The notes beneath the pieces were generated by a model. The model made no database searches. It worked only from the letters and a program-made list of their open reading frames with translations, and was not told the DNA's origin. This document shows, one piece after another, positions 10,101 to 16,408 of a stretch of 28,019 bases of DNA. Source of the DNA: DATDMG01 sp036518955. Its GTDB lineage: Bacteria > Actinomycetota > Actinomycetes > Actinomycetales > Kineosporiaceae. Positions within the stretch are counted from its first letter, which is position 1; every line of letters begins with the position of its first letter. Location: assembly GCA_036518955.1 (NCBI GenBank), contig DATDMG010000232.1, forward strand, positions 1 through 28,019, written 5' to 3'. A program made the position numbers and the translations under genes.

Positions 10101-11932
10101 CGCACAACGACTGGCGGGCCCTGGATTCCCTGCTCGACACGCTGCGCTCGCAGCACCGGCGCGCCTTGGTCCTCATCGAGGGCGCCTACAGTCAGGATGG
10201 AGACCTCCCCGACCTGCACAGGTTCATCGAGGTCAAGAAGCGCCACGGCGCAATGCTCATGATCGACGAGGCGCACTCGATCGGCGTCCTCGGGCGCACC
10301 GGCCGAGGCATCGGAGAGTACTTCGGCGCCGACCGTCGGGACGTGGAGCTGTGGATGGGGACGCTGAGCAAGGCGATCGGTAGCCTCGGCGGGTACATCG
10401 CGGCACGGGGCCCGCTGATCGAGTACCTCAAGGCCACCGCCCCTCTGCACATCTTCAGCACGGGCATCTCACCGGCGAACGCCGCCGCGGCACTTGAGGC
10501 GGTCCGAGTCATCAGGGACGAGCCGCAACGGGTCGCCCGGCTTCAGCATCTGGCCGAGCACTTCCGCGATTCGGCCCGTGCCCGCGGACTCGACATCGGC
10601 GTCTCGCGTGCCTCCGCGGTCATCCCCGTCATCGTCGGCGAGTGGGAGAAGGCCATCGCATTGTCCAACCGACTGTTGCGTGAGGGCGTGAACGTGATGC
10701 CCATCGGTTACCCAGCCGTCGCCCGTGACCAGTGCCGCCTCCGCTTCTTCATCAACGCCGACCACCATGAGGAAGATCTGGAACACTCCCTTGACCTGCT
10801 GGAGGACTGCATGGAGAAGAACACGGACGAGACTCCCGCAGCCGCGTCCGCGGACGGCAGGGGTGCGAGCCGGACCCGGCGGGAACCAGGTCCGGCTCGA
10901 GCGCCGCAGTTCCGCGGGAACACCGATGCCGACATCCTGGTCGCCGGTGCGAGCGGGTTCATCGGGGGGCATCTCACGCGCCGGCTGGCCGAACGCGGTC
11001 ACCGGGTGCGGGCGCTGGTACACGAAGGCAGTGACCGTTCCGCCTTCGACGGCCTCGACATCGAGACCGCAATCGGTGATCTCGGCGATCCGGAACAACT
11101 GCGCCGCGCTGCAGCCGGTGTGCGCTACGTCTACAACTGCACAGGGATGTCGGCCGACTGGGGAGCCTGGAAGGACTTCGAGCGGATCAACGTCGCCGGC
11201 AGTCGGAACCTCGTCGAGGCCGCGCACCAGGCGGGTACCGTGGAACGCTTCCTCCACGTCAGCACCACCGACGTCTACGGCTACCCGGTTGTGCCGGGTG
11301 ATGAGACCGCACCCCTCAACGACATCGGCCTGCCCTACAACCGGAGCAAGGTGCTTGGCGAGCGCGCCGTGCGCGAAACGGCTGAGCGGACCGGTCTCCC
11401 GCTCACCGTCGTGCGGCCGGCATCCGTCTACGGACCCCGCAGCAAGGACTTCGTCATCGAGATAGCGACCCTTCTGCGGAAGGGACAGATGCTCTACATC
11501 GGCACGGGCGAGGTACCGGCCGGGCTCATCTACGTGGGCAATCTCGTGGAGGCGATGATCGCCGCGTGCACATCCGAGACCACGGTGGGCAAGGCGTACA
11601 ACCTGCGGGACACCGACCTGACGACATGGCGGGAGTACGTCGAGGCACTGGCCAAGGGCCTGGGTGTGAAGCCGCCCCGGTTCAGCGTGCCGGCTCCCGT
11701 CGCACGCGGACTGGCCACGGTCTCTGAGAGGTTGTATGGCGCAGTCGGTGTGAAGTCCCGTCCGCTGATCACCCGTCACGCGGTCAACCTCTTCGAGCGT
11801 GACCAGTCGTATGCCATCGACCGCGCCTGTCACGACTTCGGGTTCAAGAGCGAGACCGGGTTCAGCGAAGGTATGGCCCTCACCCTGGACTGGCTGGACT
11901 CGCCCGACGGCCGCAAGCGGGTCGCTCGCTGA
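4139..11932 (+). CDS. Megasynthase: FAAL-ACP*-ACP-KS-AT-ACP-alpha-oxoamine synthase-SDR
   Basis: This 2597-residue hybrid enzyme is the core of the cluster. Domains in order (residues): fatty acyl-AMP ligase 10-600; ACP1 with Tyr649 at the carrier Ser position; ACP2 (Ser756); KS (Cys980, His1115, His1155); AT (Ser1429, HAFH 1528-1531); ACP3 (Ser1757); PLP-dependent alpha-oxoamine synthase (Lys2078); extended SDR 2265-2597. There is no KR, DH, ER or thioesterase domain. Known behaviour of these families implies fatty acid activation, one malonate extension to a beta-ketoacyl-ACP, then release by decarboxylative C-C bond formation with an amino acid. The SDR would reduce one ketone, giving a sphingoid-like amino ketone or alcohol. 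It starts the operon and is followed after 44 nt by a type II thioesterase. The acyl chain and amino acid cannot be read from sequence. I recognise no named pathway with this exact order. Confidence 0.9.
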   Translation: MDQGSIATPGHRRGFQSFAAVLRNHLERQADALACRFLRDGAAPGGTEAESTSYRELDLRVRAVAALLQHENVAGKPVLLLHPPGLDYIAGFLGCLYANAIAIPAYPPDAMRFGQTMPRLAAIVRDSEATHALTSDDFSRLAAANTAELTALGIHDMRWLVTSGLDPAGADDWRMPDTTGDTVAFLQYTSGSTSSPKGVVVSNSSLLNNLRATYRKLQHGSESGLVSWLPPYHDMGLIGGILEPLYGGFPTHLMSPMSFLRRPLLWLETLSTTRASTSVAPNFGFEHCLRRITDEQRDRLDLSHWKHGLNGAEPVRADTLRRFAERFAPCGLDRRTLLPSYGLAEATLMVSCLDPGGTAAIHAFASDALEAGIAEPPARADKGRVTHVVGCGTAVEGVEIVIVDAATRRKITAEGRVGEVWLAGASLAVGYWRNPDATRETFQARIEGAGETHYLRTGDLGFMINNQLYLVGRIKDMMILQGRNHYPHDIELTVEQADNAIRETNGAAFSIEVDGAEEMVVAYEVKSTPADDGRALLARLRSAIAEAHEIMPHAIVLLKRGTVHKTTSGKIQRQACRADFLSLGLSVVAASVARGAGPEPTASVLAGLSADDRRQRVVDAVSTVLAGLSPAVDPATAPTATFSQLGLDYLSLLTAVRELERRLGIEIMMGELLVRPRVDTLVALLLGAEDTDGTTPGATHVAREDVVTSAETRSPEPPWDSAAIESWLVTRFAAGLGLPAEAVDVTRPLLSLGLDSRQAFTILAELGSQMGREVTPGSLFDHPTIRAIAALHGGEHAGNEHVASRTVISARSSDSDRGDEPIAIIGVGCRFPGAPDPDSYWRLLVDGRDAITAVPRTRWDADRLNAPKFGGFIDRIDEFDARFFGMSAREAINTDPQQRLLLEIAWQTVEDAGLDPTRLADGSTGVFVGISSHDYAERAINRPDSVDVQAVTGNASSVAANRLSYTLDLRGPSLALDTACSSSLLAVHLACESLRRGECDTALAGGVNLMITPGLSVAFAASNMLSPDGRCRTFDDSADGYVRGEGAGLVLLKPLSAAIRDGDRVQAVIKGSATGHGGRSNGLTAPKGSAQRVVIERALAQAGLSGDGIDYVEAHGTGTPLGDPVEWEALAAVHGRHRPPGNPCLVGSVKTNIGHLEAAAGIAGLIKAAFVVRHRQVPPTLHLRTPNRHLVWEGSGLDVPTRLTELPNEAPVRAGVSSFGFGGSNVHVVLESAPEPAPDNAVSPRRPLHPLSLSAHTPTALTALAQRYRTHLAAHPGLDLGDLCQTANTGRPRLPYRAVVTVGTAEALDLALDALARGEASTAVVRDHARSGHPPRVAFLFSGQGTQYTGMGKGLYDTHRGFASTLDRADQVLRPRLGVPLPDLIFTEEGTERLRSTRYCQAALVALEVALAELWMSLGVRPAAVLGHSIGAYAAACVAGVMSFEDALVLAALRGRYMDEQPGDGAMIACTATVDTVHEVTAGLDSISVAAVNAPGHVVLSGERAEIDKARGLLEDRSVVVRPIAVTHAFHSPLMAGAARQLREAARAFEFAAPEIPWVFDTTGELVSGRIGADDLAEHVTGTVRFADGFATLRGLGCDAFVEIGPHTTLLGLARTMTHESDADPVLWLPSLRRRDGEAMEDGDWNTLLRSLGRVHCAGGDVDWAALDEGYRRPRVQVPHTVLEGQAYWIGSTPEEEGQPVAAPLQEPGSPSPAAAAPVAPDGVGRVVLGQVALVCGYPADQIPRDARLGRDLGFDSLMRTELQRSLSQRFPGRLEEHREALLGDPTVGLLVDILSTGTAPATHADPPLPQPAPSTPGTVPADGAARVVKQEFTFEEWPEYAELQDRIRQVTSSGANPYGRVHEGFNSGRACVEGRPVINFSSFNYLALSNHPRVRRTAKEAIDRFGTSSSATPLLFGETPLHHELEAEIASFLGTEAAIVFAGGHATNVATIGHLFGPDDLVLHDEWIHDSSVRGCILSGARRRPFPHNDWRALDSLLDTLRSQHRRALVLIEGAYSQDGDLPDLHRFIEVKKRHGAMLMIDEAHSIGVLGRTGRGIGEYFGADRRDVELWMGTLSKAIGSLGGYIAARGPLIEYLKATAPLHIFSTGISPANAAAALEAVRVIRDEPQRVARLQHLAEHFRDSARARGLDIGVSRASAVIPVIVGEWEKAIALSNRLLREGVNVMPIGYPAVARDQCRLRFFINADHHEEDLEHSLDLLEDCMEKNTDETPAAASADGRGASRTRREPGPARAPQFRGNTDADILVAGASGFIGGHLTRRLAERGHRVRALVHEGSDRSAFDGLDIETAIGDLGDPEQLRRAAAGVRYVYNCTGMSADWGAWKDFERINVAGSRNLVEAAHQAGTVERFLHVSTTDVYGYPVVPGDETAPLNDIGLPYNRSKVLGERAVRETAERTGLPLTVVRPASVYGPRSKDFVIEIATLLRKGQMLYIGTGEVPAGLIYVGNLVEAMIAACTSETTVGKAYNLRDTDLTTWREYVEALAKGLGVKPPRFSVPAPVARGLATVSERLYGAVGVKSRPLITRHAVNLFERDQSYAIDRACHDFGFKSETGFSEGMALTLDWLDSPDGRKRVAR
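4166..5938 (+). other. Megasynthase domain: fatty acyl-AMP ligase (FAAL)
   Basis: The P-loop YTSGSTSSPKG starts at residue 188. Also seen are WLPPYHDMGLIGG, the FAAL-type segment SPMSFLRRPLLWLE followed by APNFGFEHC, YGLAEATL (341), RTGDLGF (456) and a C-terminal catalytic Lys570 in TTSGKIQR. The insertion and the APNFGF motif separate FAALs, which pass acyl-AMP to a carrier protein, from acyl-CoA ligases. Confidence 0.9.
5960..6205 (+). other. Megasynthase domain: ACP1, carrier Ser replaced by Tyr
   Basis: The fold pattern of a carrier protein is clear (FSQLGLDYLSLLTAVREL), but the residue after the conserved Gly-Leu-Asp is Tyr (TAC 6083-6085, residue 649) where the phosphopantetheine Ser should be. 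As read, this domain cannot carry an acyl chain. Confidence 0.8.
6305..6525 (+). other. Megasynthase domain: ACP2 (loading carrier)
   Basis: LLSLGLDSRQAFTI has the pantetheinylation Ser at residue 756 (codon 6404-6406), followed by LFDHPTIRAIA, typical of helix III and IV. It is the only competent carrier between FAAL and KS, so it probably receives the fatty acid. Confidence 0.85.
6590..7850 (+). other. Megasynthase domain: ketosynthase
   Basis: The domain begins EPIAIIGVGCRFPG. It has the active-site Cys980 in DTACSSS, His1115 in EAHGTGT and His1155 in NIGHLEAAAG, and ends with GVSSFGFGGSNVH. The Cys-His-His set is complete, so chain extension should be possible. Confidence 0.95.
8144..9000 (+). 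other. Megasynthase domain: acyltransferase, malonyl type
   Basis: The domain has FLFSGQGTQYTGMG at its start, Ser1429 in GHSIGAYAA, and HAFH at 1528-1531. HAFH is the usual signature for malonyl-CoA rather than methylmalonyl-CoA. Confidence 0.9.
9310..9530 (+). other. Megasynthase domain: ACP3 (extension carrier)
   Basis: LGRDLGFDSLMRTELQRSL carries the pantetheinylation Ser at residue 1757 (9407-9409). It lies between AT and the PLP domain, so the beta-ketoacyl chain on it is the expected substrate of the oxoamine synthase. Confidence 0.9.
9640..10810 (+). other. Megasynthase domain: PLP-dependent alpha-oxoamine synthase
   Basis: It belongs to the 8-amino-7-oxononanoate synthase/serine palmitoyltransferase family. 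NFSSFNYLALSNHP, GTSSSATPLLFGE, the His in HDEWIHDSSV, the cofactor-binding MIDEAHSIGVLG and the Schiff-base Lys2078 in GTLSKAIGSLGG are all present. It uses a free amino acid and an acyl thioester, losing CO2. Confidence 0.92.
10930..11929 (+). other. Megasynthase domain: extended SDR (3-beta-HSD/epimerase type)
   Basis: It has the Rossmann motif GASGFIG near residue 2270, a Ser region HVSTTDVYG and the YNRSK catalytic pair (Tyr2400, Lys2404). By position it should reduce a ketone of the released amino ketone. Direct reductive release is less likely, because the oxoamine synthase already provides release. Confidence 0.85.
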
Positions 11933-11976
11933 ACGCTGACGGCCAAGAGCTGTACCCGGCCCCTGGGAGGAACCAC

Positions 11977-12837
11977 GTGCACATCGCCGGACAGCCGCCG
12001 GCACACCCATCATGTGGCAGCTGGTTCCCGGGCCTCGAATCCGGGAACCGGGCGGGGGCCGAGATGACGCCGTTGCGCCTGATCTGCTTCCCGTACGCGG
12101 GCGGCACCTCATCGGTCTACCACGGCTGGGCGGAACACCTCGGTGACGGGGTACAGGTCGTACCGGTGGCGCTGCCCGGACGAGGACGGCGTCAACGGGA
12201 AGCGCCCTACACCGAGGTGGGGCGGCTTGCCGCCGACATCACTGACGCCGTCGTCGAGCATGGACTCACCCGGTCGTACGCCCTGTTCGGTCACAGCATG
12301 GGCGCCCTGGTCGCCTATGAGGTCGCCTGTGCGCTGCGGGCGAGGGGCGAACCCGAGCCCACGCATGTGTTCGTATCGGGGAGCAGAGCCCCGCACCTGT
12401 ACGGCGACCGCTCGGACCACAGACGCTCCGATGCGGACCTGCGACGGCTGGTCCGAGACCTCGGCGGACTGGGCACGGACGCCAGTATCGGAACCGCGTA
12501 CCTGGAATGGCTGCTGCCCGTACTGCGCGCTGATCTCGCCGCCTGCGAAACCTACCGCTGGCTTCCTCGGCCACCGCTCGACTGCCCGATGACCGCATTC
12601 TCCGCCACCCGCGACCCGATCGCATCGGGGTCCGAGGTGGACGCTTGGCGGGCGTACACCAGCCGATCTCTGCTACGCCGCCACGTGGAAGGCGATCACT
12701 TCTTTCTCAACGGCCCGTCGCGGCCCCTCCTCCTCCGTGAGATCAGGGCCGAACTCACCCGAATCCAGCGGCCCGCCCTTTCGCCTCGGACTGACACCCG
12801 TCCCAAACTCCAAGGAGTTCACCGTGCAGAAGTTTGA
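11977..12837 (+). CDS. Type II thioesterase
   Basis: This 286-residue alpha/beta hydrolase belongs to the editing thioesterases that accompany modular synthases. It starts at GTG 11977 with GGGAGG (11965-11970) 6 nt upstream; the later ATG 12064 would remove the family N-terminus. Visible motifs are LICFPYAGGTSSVYHGWAEH, the nucleophile in GHSMGALVAYE, the acidic residue in SATRDPI and the His in GDHFFLNG, so Ser, Asp and His are all present. It lies 44 nt after the megasynthase and overlaps the next gene by 14 nt. It probably clears stalled or wrongly primed carriers. Chain release does not need it if the oxoamine synthase works. Confidence 0.92.
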   Translation: MHIAGQPPAHPSCGSWFPGLESGNRAGAEMTPLRLICFPYAGGTSSVYHGWAEHLGDGVQVVPVALPGRGRRQREAPYTEVGRLAADITDAVVEHGLTRSYALFGHSMGALVAYEVACALRARGEPEPTHVFVSGSRAPHLYGDRSDHRRSDADLRRLVRDLGGLGTDASIGTAYLEWLLPVLRADLAACETYRWLPRPPLDCPMTAFSATRDPIASGSEVDAWRAYTSRSLLRRHVEGDHFFLNGPSRPLLLREIRAELTRIQRPALSPRTDTRPKLQGVHRAEV

Positions 12838-13600
12838 TCGTGCGCTCATCACCGGCGCCTCCGCCGGCATCGGTGCCGCCTTCGCCGAACGACTCGCGGC
12901 TGAGGGCTGTGCACTGGTCCTGGTCGCCCGCAGAACCGATCTCCTCACAGCGCTGGCCGATCGGCTCCGGGCGCAGCACGGCGTCGACATCGAGGTGATC
13001 TCCGCCGACCTGGCGGACACGAAGCAGCTCCGCGTGGTGGAGGAGCGCCTGGCCGAGGCGGAAAGACCCGTCGACCTGCTCGTCAACAACGCTGGTGTCG
13101 GCGAGACTCGGCCCTTCATCGACTGTCCGGTGGACAGCGAGGAGAGAACCCTCATGGTGAACGCGCTGGCCCCTACCCGGCTGTGCCATGCCGCACTGAC
13201 GGCGATGGTACAACGGGACCGGGGCGGCATCCTCAACATCTCCTCCGTCGCCGGGCAGCTGATCGCGTACCGGAACAGCAGCACGTACGGAGCGTCGAAG
13301 GCTTACCTCTGCTCGTTGAGCGAGAGCATCCGGCTGGAGACGAAGAAGCAAGGCTCGAAGGTCGCTGTCACGCTGGTGTGTCCGGGCTACGTCAAGACCG
13401 ACATGACGGCAAAGGACAATGTCCCCAGCTTTGCCTGGGTGACGAAGGAGAGATTGGTGACGGAAGCGCTGCAGGGGGTGGCGGTGAACAAGGCGCTGGT
13501 GGTACCGGGGACGGTCTACAAAGTGGCCGTCTTCGCGGCGAAGTACCTGCCGAGGCCGGTGGTCAGAATTTTTGCCGCGGACGCGCCGAAATACGACTGA
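12824..13600 (+). CDS. Classical short-chain dehydrogenase/reductase
   Basis: The protein is a 258-residue classical SDR. AAGGAG (12812-12817) lies 6 nt before GTG 12824, which fixes the start inside the end of the thioesterase gene. It has the cofactor motif TGASAGIG, LLVNNAG, the catalytic Ser in ILNISSVAG and Tyr-Lys in YGASK. The tail LPRPVVRIFAADAPKYD is hydrophobic then charged and may be membrane-associating. The overlap with the thioesterase shows it is in the megasynthase operon, so it probably reduces a ketone on the lipid product, complementing the fused SDR. Whether NADPH or NADH is used is not evident, though the Arg-Arg after the second strand favours NADPH. Confidence 0.88.
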   Translation: MQKFDRALITGASAGIGAAFAERLAAEGCALVLVARRTDLLTALADRLRAQHGVDIEVISADLADTKQLRVVEERLAEAERPVDLLVNNAGVGETRPFIDCPVDSEERTLMVNALAPTRLCHAALTAMVQRDRGGILNISSVAGQLIAYRNSSTYGASKAYLCSLSESIRLETKKQGSKVAVTLVCPGYVKTDMTAKDNVPSFAWVTKERLVTEALQGVAVNKALVVPGTVYKVAVFAAKYLPRPVVRIFAADAPKYD

Positions 13601-14165
13601 CGGCTGGATGCGCCGCCGTGAACGGATCGAGCCGCGCTTCGATATCCACGGCGGAGGATCCGCACCCCCGGACGCAGCCGGTGCGTCGCGTCCGACCTGC
13701 CCGGGCCCCATCTCTCAACCTTGATCGATAACACATTGATATCGCCTGCTGCAACAGCGATGTGACGCGCGGCGGCCGGCATTCCCGCTCTGCCTGGATA
13801 CTGGCTTCTGAATCAAAGATCAAAGTTCGGGCACAACGATGGTTCCGAACACTTCGAAAGAGTCGATGCCAACGAGGCCGAGCCCGTGGTGTTCCGCTGG
13901 ACGATGCGTACGGCGGTCACAGAATAGCCTGGTCCAGCGCGTCCGAAAAGGTTCTCATCGGCACCCGCGTCGCGGTGGCGCGCAGCGACCGTGACAGCTG
14001 CCGCCACCGAAAGGGAAATCGCCGACCTCCAACAAACCAGAACGAGATTCCACCACACGCGTCAGGATCGTACCGCCCGCCCACGTGTGGCTCGCCTCTG
14101 ACGGGAAGGGCCCCCCGGATGCGTCATGCGGCACAACGACAGAAAGCTCGTCGACGAACCCACGA
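13601..14165. other. Intergenic region splitting the cluster, with repeated TTGAT/ATCAA motifs
   Basis: About 565 bases of visibly lower G+C than the genes on either side. No open frame here shows a family motif. A 36-codon GTG frame at 13991-14101 (TAAATEREIADLQQTRTRF) is protein-like but lacks a ribosome binding site. The region probably holds a separate promoter for the E1/lipoyl/ACP/KAS III group. Confidence 0.5.
13721..13825. promoter_or_regulatory. Cluster of TTGAT/ATCAA motifs, possible operator
   Basis: TTGATCGAT at 13721 and TTGATATC at 13736 are followed by a perfect 7-nt tandem, ATCAAAGATCAAAG, at 13812-13825. The second pair is the reverse complement of the first core. They sit in the A/T-rich gap between two gene groups. 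Regulation is inferred only. Confidence 0.35.
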
Positions 14166-15089
14166 ATGGTGATCCAAATGGTCTTGAGGTCAAAACCGAG
14201 GTACCAAACAGAGCTGGACGACGACACACGACGGCTGTTGTTGCGCCACATGCTGGTTGCGAAAGGCGTCGACGAGGAGGCCCGTCAACTCCAGAAGCAG
14301 GGCGTGCTCGACCTGTGGCTGTCCTGCCAGGGGCAGGAGGCCGCGCAGGTTGGCTCCGCGCTCGCCGTGGGGCCGGCCCCGACCATCTTTCCCAGTTACC
14401 GCGAGCACGCGGTCGCCCTCCTGCGTGGCGTAGCGCCGGACGAGTTGCTCGCGCAGTGGGCCGGCCGGACATTCTGCGGCTGGGATCCGCGCCGGCTGCG
14501 GTTCTTCCCCTACACACTGGTCCTGGCCGCGCAGACGCTGCACGGCGTCGGGTACTCAATCGGACAGCGGCTTCAGGAGCGGGAGGATTTCGTCGTCGTG
14601 TACATCGGCGACGGCGCCACCAGCGAGGGCGACATGTCCGAGGCGATGAACCTCGCCGCCGTCGAGTCGGCGTCCGTGCTGTTCGTCTGCCAGAACAACG
14701 GCTGGGCCATCTCGAAGCCGGCCGAGGAGCAGATGCGCACCTCGTTGGCGGAGCGCGCCCGCGGTTTCGGAATCGAGTCCGTACGGATCCCCGGTCAGGA
14801 CCCGGAAACCGTCTTCTCGGCCTGCTCCCGGGCCGCCGCCCATATCCGCTGGAAGCGCGCTCCCTATCTCGTCGAGATCCTTGTGGGGCGCATCCACGGT
14901 CACTCGACCTCCGACGCCCAGGAGGTATACCGCAGCTGTGATGACATCGCGCGGGCCAAGGCAGCGGACCCGGTGCCCGCCTACGCGGCCCGACTGAGCG
15001 GCCTTGGCCTGGTGGACACCGCATGGCTCGACGCGGTCGACACGGAGGTACGGGAGCTGCGCGAGCGGTTGATGAAGGAGTACGCCTGA
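14166..15089 (+). CDS. 2-oxoacid dehydrogenase E1 alpha subunit
   Basis: The subunit is about 307 residues and thiamine-diphosphate dependent, of the branched-chain/pyruvate dehydrogenase E1alpha type. It decarboxylates a 2-oxo acid together with E1beta. Features are LWLSCQGQEAAQVGSALAVG, PSYREHAVALLRG, the ThDP/Mg motif running from GDGATSEGD to QNNGWAIS, and GRIHGHSTSD with the conserved His. The start is uncertain: ATG 14166, ATG 14178 and GTG 14085 are in frame and none has a good ribosome binding site. The stop overlaps the E1beta start (TGATG), so the subunits are coupled. The substrate (pyruvate, branched-chain or other) is not clear. The clustering points to secondary metabolism rather than a housekeeping complex, since no E3 or full E2 is present. 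Confidence 0.88.
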   Translation: MVIQMVLRSKPRYQTELDDDTRRLLLRHMLVAKGVDEEARQLQKQGVLDLWLSCQGQEAAQVGSALAVGPAPTIFPSYREHAVALLRGVAPDELLAQWAGRTFCGWDPRRLRFFPYTLVLAAQTLHGVGYSIGQRLQEREDFVVVYIGDGATSEGDMSEAMNLAAVESASVLFVCQNNGWAISKPAEEQMRTSLAERARGFGIESVRIPGQDPETVFSACSRAAAHIRWKRAPYLVEILVGRIHGHSTSDAQEVYRSCDDIARAKAADPVPAYAARLSGLGLVDTAWLDAVDTEVRELRERLMKEYA

Positions 15090-16069
15090 TGAGCGCCGCG
15101 CGGTCCGCAAGCCTGGCGGAGTCGATCAACGCGACGCTCGCCGACCTGCTCGAACAGGATCCGAGACTGCTACTGCTCGGCGAGGACATCGGACGCCTGG
15201 GCGGTGTGTTCCGGGTGACCCGGGGTCTCCGGGAACGCTTCGGCGAGGACCGCGTACGCGACTCGCTGCTGGCCGAGTCCACCATCATCGGTCAGGCCGT
15301 CGGCATGGCGTTGAGCGGGCTGGTACCAGTGTGCGAGATCCAGTTCGACGGATTCACGTATCCCGCGGTGAATCAGCTGGTGACCCAGGCGGCCCGGATC
15401 GGCAACCGGTGGAACGGACAGGTCAGCCCGAGCCTGGTGGTGCGGATCCCGACCGGCGGTGGGGTTCGGGGCGTCGAGCACCACTGCGAGTCCAACGAGG
15501 CGCTCTTCGCCCGCGTCCCGGGAATCTCGGTGGCATGTCCCTCCACGGGAGAGGATGCCGACCAGATCCTGCGGTATGCGGTGACGCTGGGCTCGCCCGT
15601 GGTGATGTACGAGCCGATCCGCCTGTACTGGCGGCGGAACACACCCGCCCGGGACCCCGGGCCGGCGAGGTCGCCGACCGCAGCCCGGGTCGTGCGGCGG
15701 GGCACAGACCTGACGATCGCCACGTTCGGCGCGGTCACCCACGAGGTGCTGGAAGCGGCGCATGCACTCGGCCCGGATGTCGACGTCGAGGTGGTGGACC
15801 TGCGCTGGGTCGCCCCGCTCGACCTGGACACGGTCCTGGAGTCCGTCGCCAGAACCGGGCGGCTGCTGATCGTGCACGAGGGGTCGAAGGACGTGGGCAT
15901 CGGCGCCGAAGTCGCCGCGTCAGTGGCCGAGCACGCCTTCGACTCGCTCCGGGGCCCGGTCCGCCGGCTGGCGCCCGACCGCCGCGCCTATCCCCCGGCG
16001 GACTTCGAGAAGGACTACCTGATCGGTGTACAGGAGATCAAGGACGAGGTACTGGTGATGACGGCGTGA
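15089..16069 (+). CDS. 2-oxoacid dehydrogenase E1 beta subunit
   Basis: The partner of E1alpha is 326 residues long. The ATG at 15089 overlaps the preceding stop by one base, with AAGGAG at 15075-15080 as ribosome binding site. The N-terminal ThDP-binding half shows LLLLGEDIGRLGGVFRVT, DSLLAESTIIGQAVGMAL and GGGVRGVEHHCESNEALF. The C-terminal transketolase-like half contains VVDLRWVAPLDLDTV and LIVHEGSKDVGIGAEV. The length is normal for the family. The downstream lipoyl gene overlaps its stop by 4 nt, so E1alpha, E1beta and lipoyl protein should be made in proportion. Together they would load an acyl group on the lipoamide. Confidence 0.92.
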   Translation: MSAARSASLAESINATLADLLEQDPRLLLLGEDIGRLGGVFRVTRGLRERFGEDRVRDSLLAESTIIGQAVGMALSGLVPVCEIQFDGFTYPAVNQLVTQAARIGNRWNGQVSPSLVVRIPTGGGVRGVEHHCESNEALFARVPGISVACPSTGEDADQILRYAVTLGSPVVMYEPIRLYWRRNTPARDPGPARSPTAARVVRRGTDLTIATFGAVTHEVLEAAHALGPDVDVEVVDLRWVAPLDLDTVLESVARTGRLLIVHEGSKDVGIGAEVAASVAEHAFDSLRGPVRRLAPDRRAYPPADFEKDYLIGVQEIKDEVLVMTA

Positions 16070-16353
16070 ACGACTCCCCTGTAGGCATCCGCCTTCCCGA
16101 CTTCGGACACGGCATCGGCGAGGCCCTGCTGATCGAGTGGATCGCCGATATCGGCGACCGGGTCGAACGCGGGGACGTCGTCGCGGTCGTCGAGACCGAC
16201 AAGGCCAGTACGGAGATCGTGGCCGAGCGCGGCGGACAGGTCACAGCCCACTACGCGACGGCAGGCACGATCCTCAGGTCCGGTGAGGTGCTGTACCAGT
16301 TGGCGGTCGACCATCCCTCCCCGCGCCCGAGTTCCGATGATCCAGCCGCCTGA
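16066..16353 (+). CDS. Free-standing lipoyl-domain protein (E2 N-terminus only)
   Basis: The 95-residue protein is a single lipoyl domain. VGIRLPDFGHGIGEALLIEW starts the domain, and Lys46 in VVETDKAST is the lipoylation site. GTG 16066 overlaps the E1beta stop as GTGA. A normal E2 is about 400 residues, with a subunit-binding domain and a catalytic core carrying the HxxxD acyltransferase motif. Both are absent here: the protein ends at TGA 16353 after a short Pro/Ser tail, and the next sequence is a ribosome binding site. It should accept an acyl or hydroxyacyl group from E1 but cannot itself pass it to CoA. The neighbouring ACP and KAS III are the obvious acceptors. Confidence 0.9.
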   Translation: MNDSPVGIRLPDFGHGIGEALLIEWIADIGDRVERGDVVAVVETDKASTEIVAERGGQVTAHYATAGTILRSGEVLYQLAVDHPSPRPSSDDPAA

Positions 16354-16366
16354 ACGGAGAAGGAAC

Positions 16367-16408
16367 GTGAGTGACATCGAAGACCGTATCGCGGACATCA
16401 CATGCTGA
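16367..16408 (+). other. Out-of-frame ACP N-terminus or 13-codon leader
   Basis: GTG 16367 has a good ribosome binding site (GGAG 16356-16359 and AAGGA 16360-16364) and encodes MSDIEDRIADITC, a typical ACP first helix, before TGA at 16406-16408. The rest of the ACP continues in another frame from ATG 16402. Removing two bases near 16398-16401 would join them. Either a frameshift has hit the gene or the stop/start overlap works by re-initiation. Confidence 0.7.

Noticed and set aside
10469..12112. 547-codon open frame on the minus strand opposite the oxoamine synthase and SDR domains
   Set aside because: It is an antisense shadow in very GC-rich DNA, with no family motifs and no ribosome binding site, opposite well-supported domains.
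11977..12837. The thioesterase as the chain-releasing enzyme of the megasynthase
   Set aside because: Its sequence is of the type II editing class, and the oxoamine synthase domain offers release by condensation.
13991..14101. 36-codon small gene before E1alpha
   Set aside because: No ribosome binding site and no recognisable family; kept only as a note in the intergenic entry.
14166..16353. Housekeeping branched-chain or pyruvate dehydrogenase operon
   Set aside because: E2 lacks its core and binding domain, there is no E3, and an ACP and KAS III follow with overlapping or very short junctions.
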